Notes: generated from the letters alone by a model not told the origin. A DNA stretch of 61,165 bases from an uncultured Butyrivibrio sp. (GCA_947168335.1 CAMVLM010000004.1:1-61165), one strand, 5' to 3'. Shown: positions 51,712 through 61,129, counted from the first letter of the stretch. Numbers and translations are program-made.

Positions 51712-52575
51712 TCACTCTTTTTCCAGAAGTGCCTTGTAAATGTCTCGCTTGCCAACTCCCCTGTCAGCTGCCACCTGCTTCATGGCATCCTTATGGCTTA
51801 GTCCAGAGTTTTCATAATACGCCATGTGATCTTCAAGGCTCATCTTTGACCACTCCTCCTGCTGCCTTTTGTCCAGGTCAAGAAGACTTACTCCCTCAAT
51901 TACAAGCACGTATTCCCCTCTCGGGTCGTTGTCTTTATAAAAATCTACAGCTCTCTCCAGAGTTGTGGGAAATACTTCCTCAAATCTCTTTGTGAGTTCT
52001 CTGCATATGGAAATTTTCCTGTCACCCAGGTTTTCCAGAAGGTCATCCAGAGTCGCTCTTAAATGATGTGGCGCTTCGTACATGATTATGGTTCTGTGCT
52101 CATCCTTCAAAAGCTCCAGTCTGCGTTTTCTCTCCTTTTTTTCATCAAGTCCCGGTAAAAAGCCTTCGAATACGAATCTTCTGGTGCTAAGTCCCGAAAG
52201 CGTAAGCGCAACTATGCATGCCGCAGGCCCCGGAAGTGATGTAACCTTAACCCCTGCCTCGTGGCACATTTTAACAAGTACCTCTCCCGGATCTGATATT
52301 GCAGGTGTTCCCGCATCTGTAATGAGCGCAACGTCAAGTCCTTCCTGCATCCTGCGGATAAGGTATTCCGCTTTTTCCACTTTGTTGTATTCATGATAAC
52401 TTGTCATTTCCGTGTGTATGTCAAAGTGGTTTAAAAGCTTTATGCTGTTTCTGGTATCCTCGGCTGCTATCAGGTCAACATTCCTAAGTGTCTCAAGTAC
52501 GCGGTATGTGATGTCCTCAAGATTGCCTATGGGTGTTGCACACAGATAAAGCATTCCGGTTCCGTTTTCATTCAT
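51712..52575 (-). CDS. rsmI: 16S rRNA 2'-O-ribose C1402 methyltransferase
   Basis: A 287-residue tetrapyrrole-methylase-fold enzyme. The ATG at 52575 is preferred: GGAG lies 8 nt upstream, whereas an in-frame GTG 9 bp earlier is too close to it. YLCATPIGNLEDITYR, AAEDTRNSIKLLNHF and LITDAGTPAISDPGE are RsmI motifs for SAM and RNA binding. The C-terminal helix GLSHKDAMKQVAADRGVGKRDIYKALL is also typical. It follows trmN6 by 69 bp in the yaaR-holB-ricT-yabB-rsmI order of Bacillus (yabC). Confidence 0.95.
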   Translation of the reverse strand: MNENGTGMLYLCATPIGNLEDITYRVLETLRNVDLIAAEDTRNSIKLLNHFDIHTEMTSYHEYNKVEKAEYLIRRMQEGLDVALITDAGTPAISDPGEVLVKMCHEAGVKVTSLPGPAACIVALTLSGLSTRRFVFEGFLPGLDEKKERKRRLELLKDEHRTIIMYEAPHHLRATLDDLLENLGDRKISICRELTKRFEEVFPTTLERAVDFYKDNDPRGEYVLVIEGVSLLDLDKRQQEEWSKMSLEDHMAYYENSGLSHKDAMKQVAADRGVGKRDIYKALLEKE

Positions 52576-52644
52576 ATTCTGCACTCCTGCTGCCTTTTTA
52601 TCAGATAAAATCCAAAACCCTGCAGCAGGTATTCCCTTTCTTTA

Positions 52645-53385
52645 TCAAAAGCCGTAGTTTTCCTTCATGTATGGACTGTACTGTCCCGGTCCGTCATAGA
52701 TAATAAGCGGTGGTTCAACAGAAAGCCTGGGCTTTCCATCCCTTGCTCCCTCAATGAGCACCAGACTTGGTTCCTTGTCCACATAGGGATGAACCATTCT
52801 GATGCGCTTGGGCTCTATCCTGTTTTTTGTCATACAGGTAAAAATCTCAGAGAGTCTGAACGGTCTGTGAACCATGAAAAACTTTCCGCCCGGATGCAGC
52901 AGTACCTTGGCTGCACCTATAACATCGTCGAGATCACAAAGGACTTCATGTCTTGCAATAGCCTTCGGTGAGTCCGGATTCGTAAGTCCGTGTCCCTTTA
53001 TCATATAAGGCGGATTTGTGGTCACAACGTCAAAAGAGGCAGGTTCAAATGTTTTCGCCGCCTCTTTTATATCACCGCAGACAATGTGCACACGCTGCTG
53101 AAGCTCATTCATCTCCACACTGCGTCTTGCCATGTCTGCGCTCTCAGTCTGAATTTCAAGCCCGATAAGTTCATCGGCTTCTGTTTTGGCCGCCATCAGT
53201 ATGGGGATTATTCCTGTCCCCGTACCAAGATCCAGTACTCTGTCTCCCCTGTTTGCCTGGGCAAATCCCGAAAGCAGTACCGCATCGATGCCAAAACAAA
53301 ATTTCTCCGGATCCTGGATGATCTTAAAGCCGTTTCGCTGAAGATCATCAATCCTTTCTCCGTCCTTAAGCATCGGTTCTGTCAT
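52645..53385 (-). CDS. TrmN6-like tRNA1(Val) adenine-N6 methyltransferase (YabB family)
   Basis: A 246-residue SAM-dependent methyltransferase. The start at 53385 (MTEPMLKDGE) has AAGGCGG upstream and overlaps ricT by 20 bp; earlier in-frame starts would overlap it by up to 100 bp. VLDLGTGTGIIPILMA binds SAM, and VVTTNPPYMIKG is the NPPY motif for adenine N6. The length and place next to ricT and rsmI match Bacillus YabB. The exact tRNA target is inferred from E. coli TrmN6. Confidence 0.9.
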   Translation of the reverse strand: MTEPMLKDGERIDDLQRNGFKIIQDPEKFCFGIDAVLLSGFAQANRGDRVLDLGTGTGIIPILMAAKTEADELIGLEIQTESADMARRSVEMNELQQRVHIVCGDIKEAAKTFEPASFDVVTTNPPYMIKGHGLTNPDSPKAIARHEVLCDLDDVIGAAKVLLHPGGKFFMVHRPFRLSEIFTCMTKNRIEPKRIRMVHPYVDKEPSLVLIEGARDGKPRLSVEPPLIIYDGPGQYSPYMKENYGF

Positions 53386-54670
53386 TTCCGCCTTCGCTCC
53401 GCTTGCCCTGTCCGTTATCATTATTCTGCGGACCTTTGTTGTTTCTGCCGCTGTTCCTTCTTCCATGACGGTTCTTCTTTTTTCTTACTTCACCGCCCTG
53501 ATCGCCGGACTGATTGTTCCTATCCTGACTGTTATTCTGGTTTTGGTCCTGTCTGTTTTTCTGACCGCCACCCTGATTATTATTTTCCTTAACAGGAGCG
53601 TTATTTGCTCCGTCAGCCTGGTTGTTTCGGCCTCTGTCCTGACCTGAACCCTGGTTATTGTTCTGAGCATCGTTATTGTTGTTTCTGTCCTTGCGCTCGC
53701 CTCTTCTTCCACGGTTTCTGTCATTCTTCTGATTTCTGTTATTTCCCTGATTCTCAGCAGGGCTGTCCAGAGAAACATTATCTTCAGCTTCCAGTGCCTT
53801 TAATGCTTCTTCATCAACATCCTTTTCCTTCGGCTGATTGTTTCTGTGTTTCTGCTTCTTGTGAAGAAGTGTTATATCATCCACATGATACTCATGATAT
53901 TCCTTCTCATCATCTACTTCTACAAGAATTCGAACTGTCTGACGAAGGATATTAACGCTTGCTACCTCACCTTCAAGGTTGTCATTTGTGGTAACGACAT
54001 CTCCAAGTCCGGGCATCTTGCGGTTGAGCTCTTCATAAACGTCCTCTTCGTTTTTAAGACAGCACATAAGTCTGCCGCAGACACCTGATATCTTGGTGGG
54101 ATTAAGGGAAAGGTTCTGTTCCTTTGCCATTTTTATGGATACCGGAATGAAATCTGAAAGATAAGAATGGCAGCAAAGCGGTCTGCCACAGATTCCATAT
54201 CCGCCGATTATCTTTGTCTCATCCCTTACACCGATCTGTCTGAGCTCAATTCTGGTCTTGAACTCTGATGCCAGATCCTTTACAAGATCTCTGAAGTCTA
54301 TTCTTCCATCCGCTGTGAAATAGAAAAGCACCTTATTATTATCAAAGGTGTATTCTGCATCGATCAGCTTCATCTCAAGTCCGTGAGCCAGGATCTTCTG
54401 TTTGCAGATACGGAATGCTTCTTTTTCCTTGATTCTGTTAGTCTGCTCCTGCTCTACATCCTTGTCATTTGCCATTCGAAGGACGCCTTTCAAAGGTTTG
54501 ATTACCTCTTCGTCCTCCACTTCTCTCGGATCTGATAAAACCGTTCCGAATTCCACGCCTCTTGCTGTCTCAACAATTACGTGGTCACCTTTTTTTATTT
54601 CAAAATCCCCGGGATCAAAATAATAGATCTTTCCGGCCGTTCTGAATCTGACGCCGATAACCCTGGTCAT
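53366..54670 (-). CDS. ricT: RicT (YaaT) PSP1-domain protein with long Asn/Gln/Arg-rich tail
   Basis: A 434-residue protein. The N-terminal 270 residues are the PSP1/RicT domain: GVRFRTAGKIYYFDP, and the cysteine sets GICGRPLCCHSYLSDF and ISGVCGRLMCCLKNE that bind Fe-S clusters in RicA-RicF-RicT. RicT forms the Y-complex that directs RNase Y cleavage in Bacillus. Residues 285-434 are low-complexity Asn, Gln, Arg, Asp and Gly with no fold, much longer than the 275-residue Bacillus protein. It overlaps holB by ATGA at its start and trmN6 by 20 bp at its end. Confidence 0.93.
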   Translation of the reverse strand: MTRVIGVRFRTAGKIYYFDPGDFEIKKGDHVIVETARGVEFGTVLSDPREVEDEEVIKPLKGVLRMANDKDVEQEQTNRIKEKEAFRICKQKILAHGLEMKLIDAEYTFDNNKVLFYFTADGRIDFRDLVKDLASEFKTRIELRQIGVRDETKIIGGYGICGRPLCCHSYLSDFIPVSIKMAKEQNLSLNPTKISGVCGRLMCCLKNEEDVYEELNRKMPGLGDVVTTNDNLEGEVASVNILRQTVRILVEVDDEKEYHEYHVDDITLLHKKQKHRNNQPKEKDVDEEALKALEAEDNVSLDSPAENQGNNRNQKNDRNRGRRGERKDRNNNNDAQNNNQGSGQDRGRNNQADGANNAPVKENNNQGGGQKNRQDQNQNNSQDRNNQSGDQGGEVRKKKNRHGRRNSGRNNKGPQNNDNGQGKRSEGGNDRTDA

Positions 54671-55770
54671 AAATTCTCCTTAGTCTTGTATTGTGCCTCT
54701 TTTAAATTAAGCATAAGCATTTCCAGAGTCAAAATCGCATTAACGTTGGATTTTATCCTGCTCTTTGCCTCGTCAATTGCCTTCTGCATTCTATCTAAAT
54801 CATTATATGAGCAATTTTTAGTAACACTACTAATATACGACAGTTTATCCGCGAAAATCAAGTGATCCGCGCTATTCTCGGCTTTGTATACCAGTGCATC
54901 CCTGACAAGAGACATTAATATGTCGAGGAAATTATCAATAATCAATGGATCCAGCTTTTTGGTCTTTGATTTTTTTCCTGCTTCAGCATCCTCATCATCC
55001 TCTGATGCCCCTTCTTTTTCCGCCGTTTTGGATAAAAGTGCATTAAGCCTGTCGGCTACCTCATTAACCGTGAGCCTCTCAAGTCTGGACATCAGATCAA
55101 TGGTCCCGTTCTTGAGTTTTTCAAAATCCTCGTTCTCCGAAAGCATTATTGCTTTTCCCACATTACCCTGCGCAAAAGAAACGGAAAGTCGTGCTTTGTA
55201 GTCCACAATTTTCCTGGCCTCCATCAGATACTTCATTATGAGGTCATCTCTTACCGGCTTTATCGGAAAAACTATGCATCTGCTGATAATAGTCGGCAAA
55301 AATGCATCTATATTTGATGTCAGAATCAGAATGACAACATAGTGCGGCGGTTCTTCCAGTGTCTTAAGAAGAGCATTCTGAGCCTGCACTGTCATCAGTT
55401 CCGCATCGGGAATAATATAAATCTTATGGTCAGAATACGGCTTTATGTATACGTCATCGCATACCTGCTGCCTTATCTCATTAATACTTATCGATGTTGG
55501 TTTTTCGTGGTGAAGTACCCTGATATCCGGATGAGAACCACTTTCAGCCTGTTTGCATGAATGGCACTCGTCACAGCTTTCTATATACTTTCCTGTCTCT
55601 TTTGGATTTTCGCAAAGAATTGTTTTGGCAATGATATTTGCTAATGTCTTCTTCCCTGTTCCCGTGTCCCCCGAGATGATATAAGCGTGGGAAATCTTCC
55701 CTGTCCTCAGTGCATTTTGCACATGCTCTGTAATCTGTTCCTGGTCAATTATGTCAGCAAAATGCGCCAT
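54667..55770 (-). CDS. holB: DNA polymerase III delta-prime subunit
   Basis: A 367-residue AAA+ clamp-loader subunit. The start at 55770 (MAHFADIIDQ) follows AAAGGAG; a TTG 18 bp earlier is less likely. YIISGDTGTGKKTLA (about 31-45) is an intact P-loop. CDECHSC (about 71-77) with a nearby upstream Cys is the zinc module, and IISRCIVFP carries the SRC motif. The C-terminal region (about 210-367) is the collar-like helical part, with an acidic insertion EGASEDDEDAEAGKKSKTKK. Position between yaaR and ricT is conserved in Firmicutes. Confidence 0.94.
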   Translation of the reverse strand: MAHFADIIDQEQITEHVQNALRTGKISHAYIISGDTGTGKKTLANIIAKTILCENPKETGKYIESCDECHSCKQAESGSHPDIRVLHHEKPTSISINEIRQQVCDDVYIKPYSDHKIYIIPDAELMTVQAQNALLKTLEEPPHYVVILILTSNIDAFLPTIISRCIVFPIKPVRDDLIMKYLMEARKIVDYKARLSVSFAQGNVGKAIMLSENEDFEKLKNGTIDLMSRLERLTVNEVADRLNALLSKTAEKEGASEDDEDAEAGKKSKTKKLDPLIIDNFLDILMSLVRDALVYKAENSADHLIFADKLSYISSVTKNCSYNDLDRMQKAIDEAKSRIKSNVNAILTLEMLMLNLKEAQYKTKENL

Positions 55771-55793
55771 AAAAGCCGCTCCTTTCAATACCT

Positions 55794-56234
55794 TTATGTG
55801 AAAATATCAAGTAATAATCCCTGTATCTGTCCGATTTTGGCCAGGATAGAAATATTATCCTTCTCATCCTTTACAAGCTCCTGCGCCAGCTCATCGAGAT
55901 TTTCATCTATCAGTCTGATGATTCCGTAGACTCTGTGCCTTCCTCTTCTGTCCAGAAAGTTCTCCCTGGAAAAAGCATGTGACCTTGTGACCACTTCATT
56001 CAGGAAATCCTTAATAAGGAAACGATATCTCTGCATATCTCTGATATCATTTTTCTTGGATATCTGCTTTCCCTGCTGAACGATCTCCTGCATCATCAGA
56101 TTAAGGCGTTCAGCCAGAGTTGCGTCCTCTATCTTACTTGTAAGCGTGAACTTAAAATCCCCGTTTACTTCCTGCTGGGGCTGAGTCTGTTGAACCTGCT
56201 GTGTTTGCTGAATATTATCAATTCTTATATCCAT
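55794..56234 (-). CDS. YaaR family protein (DUF327)
   Basis: A 146-residue, largely helical protein. A Gln/Thr-rich N-terminus ([15 protein letters not shown]) precedes the DUF327 core with [36 protein letters not shown] helices and [23 protein letters not shown]. The function is unknown. It sits immediately before holB, as in Bacillus and many clostridia. The neighbouring yaaQ found in Bacillus is missing. Confidence 0.88.
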   Translation of the reverse strand: MDIRIDNIQQTQQVQQTQPQQEVNGDFKFTLTSKIEDATLAERLNLMMQEIVQQGKQISKKNDIRDMQRYRFLIKDFLNEVVTRSHAFSRENFLDRRGRHRVYGIIRLIDENLDELAQELVKDEKDNISILAKIGQIQGLLLDIFT

Positions 56235-56256
56235 GCCACTTTCCCCTCATACTGAT

Positions 56257-56850
56257 TTACATTTCATCTGCTCTGATAAATTTCTCAATTTCCTCTATGC
56301 AGATTTCAACTTCTCCGTCATTATTGAAAAAGTTCCGGACTCCTGCCTTCTCCAGATTTTCTTCTGAATAGTCAGCCTTGTCTGCCAGATACCTTCTGCA
56401 CATTTCATCATAACCCGGCTTTTCCTGCTTAAGCTCTCTCTTCAGAGCACGCTGCAAAATAATACCATCATCAACACTTATCATCAGCGGTACTACATTT
56501 TCTTCACCAAAGTAGTCTCTTATCGACTTGTACATCTCTATGGTTCCGATTATGAGATAACTGCCCTTTGTAAGATCTATCTGCCCGTCATCCACAGTAA
56601 AGTAATGCCACGGCCCGTAAACAGTATTGTAAGTACGCTCTTCAATGATCTTACCGCTGTCCTTCAGGTGATTGTATTTTTCCTCATCACAGAAAAAGTA
56701 TTGTACTCCCTCTGCCTCCTTCTCCCTCATAGGCCTTGTTGTGTAAATTATCACCTTGTCTAAATTTACATTGCCTCTCTGAAGCAGATGTTTGTATATT
56801 GTATCTTTTCCGCATGAGCTCCTGCCCATTATCTGATATATCTTTCCCAT
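56257..56850 (-). CDS. Guanylate-kinase-like P-loop nucleotide kinase
   Basis: A 197-residue P-loop protein related to guanylate kinase. The P-loop is MGRSSCGKDTIY (8-19), with Asp16 at the usual Ser/Thr position and T17 after it. IIYTTRPMREKEAEGVQYFFCDEE matches the Gmk GMP-binding TTRxxRxxExxGxxYxF pattern, and EERTYNTVYGPWHYF also matches it. RALKRELKQEKPGYDEMCRRYLADKADY is the lid region. In Bacillus this slot between yaaO and yaaR is held by tmk. The substrate is unknown; GMP is the first guess. Confidence 0.82.
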   Translation of the reverse strand: MGKIYQIMGRSSCGKDTIYKHLLQRGNVNLDKVIIYTTRPMREKEAEGVQYFFCDEEKYNHLKDSGKIIEERTYNTVYGPWHYFTVDDGQIDLTKGSYLIIGTIEMYKSIRDYFGEENVVPLMISVDDGIILQRALKRELKQEKPGYDEMCRRYLADKADYSEENLEKAGVRNFFNNDGEVEICIEEIEKFIRADEM

Positions 56851-56900
56851 TATTTAACCTGATTAATTGATTTATTTTTATATCTTATAGAATCCGGCAA

Positions 56901-58394
56901 TTAATTATTTGCAGAAAAATCTATTACTTTGATTTTTCTCTCGGAATTATCTGTCATACTCACACCCTGTACGTTCATTCCTGCATTAATCGCATTCTGT
57001 ATCTGAACAACCAGCTCTCTTGAAAACTTTTCCCCAGGAATTATCAGCGGTATCCCCGGAGGATACAAATTAATGAACTCTGCCGATACTCTGCCTGTTA
57101 CTTCTGTAATATCAACTTCTTCTGTCTCAGCATCCCAGGCCCCTGAAAAAGGAATAACACTTTCATTTTCTAAATACTCTATACTGACGCTTTTATTGTC
57201 AAAAGGTCTTTGATCATGTGTAAAAGCCTCATCCTTTTTTGCGCATAAATCCTGAATATTCATGCTGTCTATTTCATTAATTGCATCAATAAGTCTTCTG
57301 ATATTCTGTTCAGAATCATAGCCGGTTATGATCGCCAGACCATAGGTATCGCCTGCCATCTCCAGCTGAATATTATACTCTATACGAAGTATATCATATA
57401 TCTGCTGACCGGACACAGAAGGGTCGCCTGAACAGATCAGCACCTTGCACGGATCTTCAATCTGATCCATATCCGGAATGAATAATCTCCTGCAGCCTTT
57501 TGTTTCTTCTTCAATCTGTCTTCTGTAACTAATGAGTTTTGAAAAAATCTCATGTCCTCTTTCAGTGATATCTTTTATACATGAATCCATCGAACTCATC
57601 AGTACATACGACGGACTGCTTGACTGAAATATTCTGAGATATCTCCTGAGCCTTTCCCTATTGACTCTGTTTCCCTGCACATGGATTAATGCCGTCTGTG
57701 TCATGGATGCCAACGTTTTGTGGAGACTGTGGATAACTATATCTGTCCCCTGCATCACTGCGCCTGCAGGAACTGTGCGGTTTTCAGCTATTCCAAAATG
57801 AGCTCCGTGTGCTTCATCCACAATAAGTATCATATTCCGCTCATGTACAATCTCTGAAATCGCTTTAATATCCGAAGGAATACCTTCATAGGTAGGAGAT
57901 GTTATAAACACTGCTTCAGCATCCGGATTCTCATCCACAGCCTTCCTAATGGTTTCAGGTGATACTTCCCCCATAAGCTTAACAGGTGTTCTGCTCCCGG
58001 CTCTTTCAATGACTTTTTCATCCGGATAAATGAATTTCATATCAAGTTCATTCAAATATGCCGCATGATAAAATGATTTATGACAATTCCTTGAAACTAT
58101 TATCTTTCCCCTCTTCTTAACGGAAGCACATACCGCTGAAAGAACTCCGCCGGTACTTCCATTAACAAGGAAATGGGTTTCATCTGCTCCATACAGTCTG
58201 TTTGCCCTTTGCTCTGCCTCAAGAATTATTCCTTCCGCATCATGAAGGTTATCATAATCATCAATCTCGGTTATATCTATCTGATAATAATCTGACATTG
58301 CTCCGCAATCCATACTCCTTTTATGTCCCGGCATATGGAATGGCGCTACATTTCTTTCATTTAATTTTTTTAATTCACTATATAAATAAGACAT
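56901..58394 (-). CDS. Orn/Lys/Arg decarboxylase family protein (YaaO/SpeA-like)
   Basis: A 497-residue fold-type I PLP enzyme. PFHMPGHKR (18-26) opens the family, FLVNGSTGGVLSAVCA (75-90) binds the cofactor phosphate, VDEAHGAHF (192-200) stacks on PLP, and SLHKTLASMTQTALIH carries the PLP lysine K226. The C-terminal domain has INLYPPGIPLIIPGE. The length matches the short Firmicutes form (Bacillus YaaO/SpeA). Arginine, lysine or ornithine may be the substrate; the sequence alone does not decide. It heads the conserved run to rsmI. Confidence 0.92.
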   Translation of the reverse strand: MSYLYSELKKLNERNVAPFHMPGHKRSMDCGAMSDYYQIDITEIDDYDNLHDAEGIILEAEQRANRLYGADETHFLVNGSTGGVLSAVCASVKKRGKIIVSRNCHKSFYHAAYLNELDMKFIYPDEKVIERAGSRTPVKLMGEVSPETIRKAVDENPDAEAVFITSPTYEGIPSDIKAISEIVHERNMILIVDEAHGAHFGIAENRTVPAGAVMQGTDIVIHSLHKTLASMTQTALIHVQGNRVNRERLRRYLRIFQSSSPSYVLMSSMDSCIKDITERGHEIFSKLISYRRQIEEETKGCRRLFIPDMDQIEDPCKVLICSGDPSVSGQQIYDILRIEYNIQLEMAGDTYGLAIITGYDSEQNIRRLIDAINEIDSMNIQDLCAKKDEAFTHDQRPFDNKSVSIEYLENESVIPFSGAWDAETEEVDITEVTGRVSAEFINLYPPGIPLIIPGEKFSRELVVQIQNAINAGMNVQGVSMTDNSERKIKVIDFSANN

Positions 58395-58549
58395 GCTATT
58401 TCCACTCTTTTTATCGACTTCTTCACTTTATTTTACAATATATCCCGCTACTTTTCTAAAAATACTGTTTATTCGCTTTTTACCCCTTATTTTTTGAACG
58501 TTTTGTTAAATTTATAGCAATTTTATATTATTTTTATGTAATTGTATTG

Positions 58550-58555
58550 TATAAT
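58550..58555 (+). promoter_or_regulatory. pckA: Candidate -10 box of pckA
   Basis: A perfect TATAAT on the plus strand within TTGTATAATACT. I cannot assign a good -35 in the A+T-rich upstream DNA. The start would be near 58562, about 68 nt before the pckA ATG. Confidence 0.55.
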
Positions 58556-58570
58556 ACTCTATATGAGCGC

Positions 58571-58600
58571 TTAGCTATGATTAGTTATCATTAGCTATCA
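58571..58600 (+). repeat. Three 10-bp direct repeats in the pckA leader
   Basis: TTAGCTATGA, TTAGTTATCA and TTAGCTATCA follow each other without spacing, each differing at one or two positions. The 10-bp period puts them on one face of the helix. They start about 10 bp after the predicted transcription start, before the ribosome site AAAGGAG. Confidence 0.75.
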
Positions 58601-58629
58601 CAATAGAATAAAGAAAAGGAGTTAAAGAA

Positions 58630-60243
58630 ATGGCAAAAATCGATTTAACCAAGTACGGCATAACCGGTACAACTGAGCTCGTACACAATCCTTCTTATGA
58701 GCTTCTCTATGAAGAAGAAAAGAAAGATGGTCTTGAGGGATATGAAGTAGGTCAGGATACAGAACTCGGTGCTGTTAACGTTATGACCGGTATCTACACA
58801 GGACGTTCTCCTAAGGATAAGTACATCGTTATGGACTCCAATTCCAAAGATACTGTTTGGTGGACAACAGACGATTACAAGAATGACAACCATCCTATGA
58901 GCGAGGATGTATGGGCAACTGTTAAGGAAATCGCTAAGAAAGAGCTCTGCAACAAGAGACTTTTCGTAGTTGATGCTTTCTGCGGTGCTAACAAGGATTC
59001 CCGCATGGCAGTTCGTTTCATCGTTGAGGTTGCTTGGCAGGCTCACTTCATTAAGAACATGTTCATCGCTCCTACAGATGAAGAACTTGAGAACTTCGAG
59101 CCTGATTTCGTTGTTTACAACGCATCAAAGGCTAAAGTAGATAACTACAAGGATCTTGGTCTTAACTCCGAGACATGTGTAGCATTCAATATCACAAGCC
59201 GTGAGCAGGTTATCATCAATACATGGTACGGCGGCGAGATGAAGAAGGGTATGTTCTCAATGATGAACTACTACCTTCCTCTTAAGGGCATGGCTTCCAT
59301 GCACTGCTCAGCTAACACAGATATGGAAGGTAAGAACACAGCAATCTTCTTCGGTCTTTCCGGAACAGGTAAGACAACTCTTTCAACAGATCCTAAGAGA
59401 CTCCTCATCGGTGATGACGAGCACGGCTGGGATGACAACGGCGTATTCAACTTCGAAGGCGGCTGCTATGCTAAGGTTATCGGTCTTGATAAGGACGCTG
59501 AGCCTGACATCTACAACGCTATCAAGAGAGATGCTCTTCTTGAGAACGTAACAGTTGCTGCTGATGGTAAGATTGATTTCAACGATAAGAGCGTAACAGA
59601 GAATACTCGTGTTTCTTATCCTATCAACCACATTGAAAACATCGTTCAGAAGGTTAACAAGATTTCCGCTGGTCCTGATGCTAAGAACGTTATCTTCCTT
59701 TCAGCTGATGCGTTCGGAGTACTTCCTCCGGTTTCTATCCTTACACCTGAGCAGACACAGTACTACTTCCTTTCAGGCTTCACAGCTAAGCTTGCTGGTA
59801 CAGAGCGTGGTATCACAGAGCCCACACCTACATTCTCAGCTTGCTTCGGTCAGGCATTCCTTGAGCTTCATCCTACAAAGTACGGTGAAGAGCTTGTTAA
59901 GAAGATGCAGAAGTCTGGCGCTAAGGCTTACCTTGTTAACACAGGTTGGAACGGCACAGGCAAGCGTATCTCCATCAAGGATACTCGTGGAATCATCGAT
60001 GCAATCCTTAATGGCGATGTAAACAAGGCTGAGACAAAGAAGATCCCGATCTTCGATTTCGAGGTTCCTACATCTCTTCCCGGAGTTGATCCTGCAATTC
60101 TTGATCCTCGTGATACATATGCAGATGCTTCTGAGTGGGAGACAAAGGCTAAGGATCTTGCAGACAGATTCATCAAGAACTTCAAAAAGTATGAAGGTAA
60201 TGATGCTGGTAAGGCACTTGTTGCAGCTGGCCCTAAGCTTTGA
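58630..60243 (+). CDS. pckA: Phosphoenolpyruvate carboxykinase (ATP)
   Basis: A 537-residue enzyme that interconverts oxaloacetate plus ATP with PEP, CO2 and [18 protein letters not shown] binds oxaloacetate, [11 protein letters not shown] (about 244-254) is the P-loop, and [11 protein letters not shown] is the metal-binding motif; [13 protein letters not shown] and [10 protein letters not shown] follow. Length and motifs fit the ATP-type enzyme. Codon use is strongly biased. In rumen bacteria it often runs toward oxaloacetate for succinate or anaplerosis. It has its own leader and terminator on the plus strand. Confidence 0.97.
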   Translation: MAKIDLTKYGITGTTELVHNPSYELLYEEEKKDGLEGYEVGQDTELGAVNVMTGIYTGRSPKDKYIVMDSNSKDTVWWTTDDYKNDNHPMSEDVWATVKEIAKKELCNKRLFVVDAFCGANKDSRMAVRFIVEVAWQAHFIKNMFIAPTDEELENFEPDFVVYNASKAKVDNYKDLGLNSETCVAFNITSREQVIINTWYGGEMKKGMFSMMNYYLPLKGMASMHCSANTDMEGKNTAIFFGLSGTGKTTLSTDPKRLLIGDDEHGWDDNGVFNFEGGCYAKVIGLDKDAEPDIYNAIKRDALLENVTVAADGKIDFNDKSVTENTRVSYPINHIENIVQKVNKISAGPDAKNVIFLSADAFGVLPPVSILTPEQTQYYFLSGFTAKLAGTERGITEPTPTFSACFGQAFLELHPTKYGEELVKKMQKSGAKAYLVNTGWNGTGKRISIKDTRGIIDAILNGDVNKAETKKIPIFDFEVPTSLPGVDPAILDPRDTYADASEWETKAKDLADRFIKNFKKYEGNDAGKALVAAGPKL

Positions 60244-60263
60244 TTCTTTCAGATGCTTAATAA

Positions 60264-60296
60264 AAGAGACGGTTCAAAACGAACCGTCTCTTTTTT
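60264..60296. terminator. Terminator of pckA (also faces the HD gene)
   Basis: AGAGACGGTTC (60265-60275), loop AAAAC, GAACCGTCTCT (60281-60291), then TTTTT. A perfect 11-bp stem with U-tract on the plus strand. The minus strand has TTTTATTAAGC after the stem, so it can also stop transcription of the convergent HD gene. Confidence 0.92.
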
Positions 60297-60313
60297 CATA
60301 ATCATTTATAGAT

Positions 60314-60889
60314 TTATAAACAAATATCTTTGTCCTGATTTCTATTATCTTTCACTCTGATTTTTGCCTTGTGCCATCCCATTGTCTCCATAAGTGAACA
60401 ATATTTATCTGCCATGGTAACTATCCATGCCTCCCTGCATAACGGAGGAACGATCGTTAAGGGCCACATATGCTTCTTAATAATGTCCTTCTCCCTGGGT
60501 GATAGATCAAAGTCCCTGGATGCGTTTTTAAGAGCCGTAGAAGGGTGATAAAAGCCATGTAATTTAGGATGTACATTTCCTTTATCCTTACCATCTATAT
60601 GCCAGTCATAAAGGAAATAATCGTGTAATAAGGCTCCTCTTACAAGATCCCGCTCCTGACATTTTGCTCTGAGTGCCCTGTTAATCTTAATAGCCCTCTC
60701 AGCCACATTCATACAGTGCTCATAAACTGTCATATCTCCGTGCTGTATATAATCTCTGGTCTTATGAAATGTTGAAGAAAGAAGTATCTCATGACCATGA
60801 TTATTTAGGATCTCCTGAATCTTCTTTCTTTTCTCTTCAATTCTTTTTTGCTTTGCAGCCATTCTGTTATATTTATTTCTTACTGACAT
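60314..60889 (-). CDS. HD-domain hydrolase family protein
   Basis: A 191-residue soluble protein. A basic helical N-terminus (about 1-30) precedes an HD domain with H in TVYEHCMNVAERAIKI, LVRGALLHDYFLYDW carrying the HD pair, KKHMWPLTIVPP, and the last Asp in IVTMADKYCSLMET. All metal ligands of the HD fold are present, so phosphohydrolase activity on a nucleotide is plausible. The substrate is unknown. It is preceded by a terminator-like stem and the tRNA at the window edge. Confidence 0.82.
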   Translation of the reverse strand: MSVRNKYNRMAAKQKRIEEKRKKIQEILNNHGHEILLSSTFHKTRDYIQHGDMTVYEHCMNVAERAIKINRALRAKCQERDLVRGALLHDYFLYDWHIDGKDKGNVHPKLHGFYHPSTALKNASRDFDLSPREKDIIKKHMWPLTIVPPLCREAWIVTMADKYCSLMETMGWHKAKIRVKDNRNQDKDICL

Positions 60890-60958
60890 CTAAAAACCTT
60901 TATTTCTATTCTTAAAACAAAATATCTTGTTTAATTTTTGAAGTTAATTAGTTTAGTT

Positions 60959-61006
60959 GGAAATCCTAAGAAATAAAAAAACTGCAATAGGATTTCCCAC
61001 GCAGTT
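60959..61006 (-). terminator. Terminator with an overlapping alternative hairpin, downstream of the edge tRNA
   Basis: On the minus strand AACTGC (61006-61001) pairs with GCAGTT (60985-60980), followed by T6, an intrinsic terminator of modest stem length. A second perfect 10-bp stem, TAGGATTTCC (60988-60997) with GGAAATCCTA (60959-60968), would trap one arm of the first. Only one can form at a time. Confidence 0.5.
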
Positions 61007-61129
61007 ATTATAATCCAGAATATATAAAATTAAAACTTAAATAATGCTAAAGATCCTTTACATTTTATCAATATATGCTGTTTTCACTTTATAATTTGAT
61101 CCAGCATCTGAAAAATTAATAAAAAAAGA

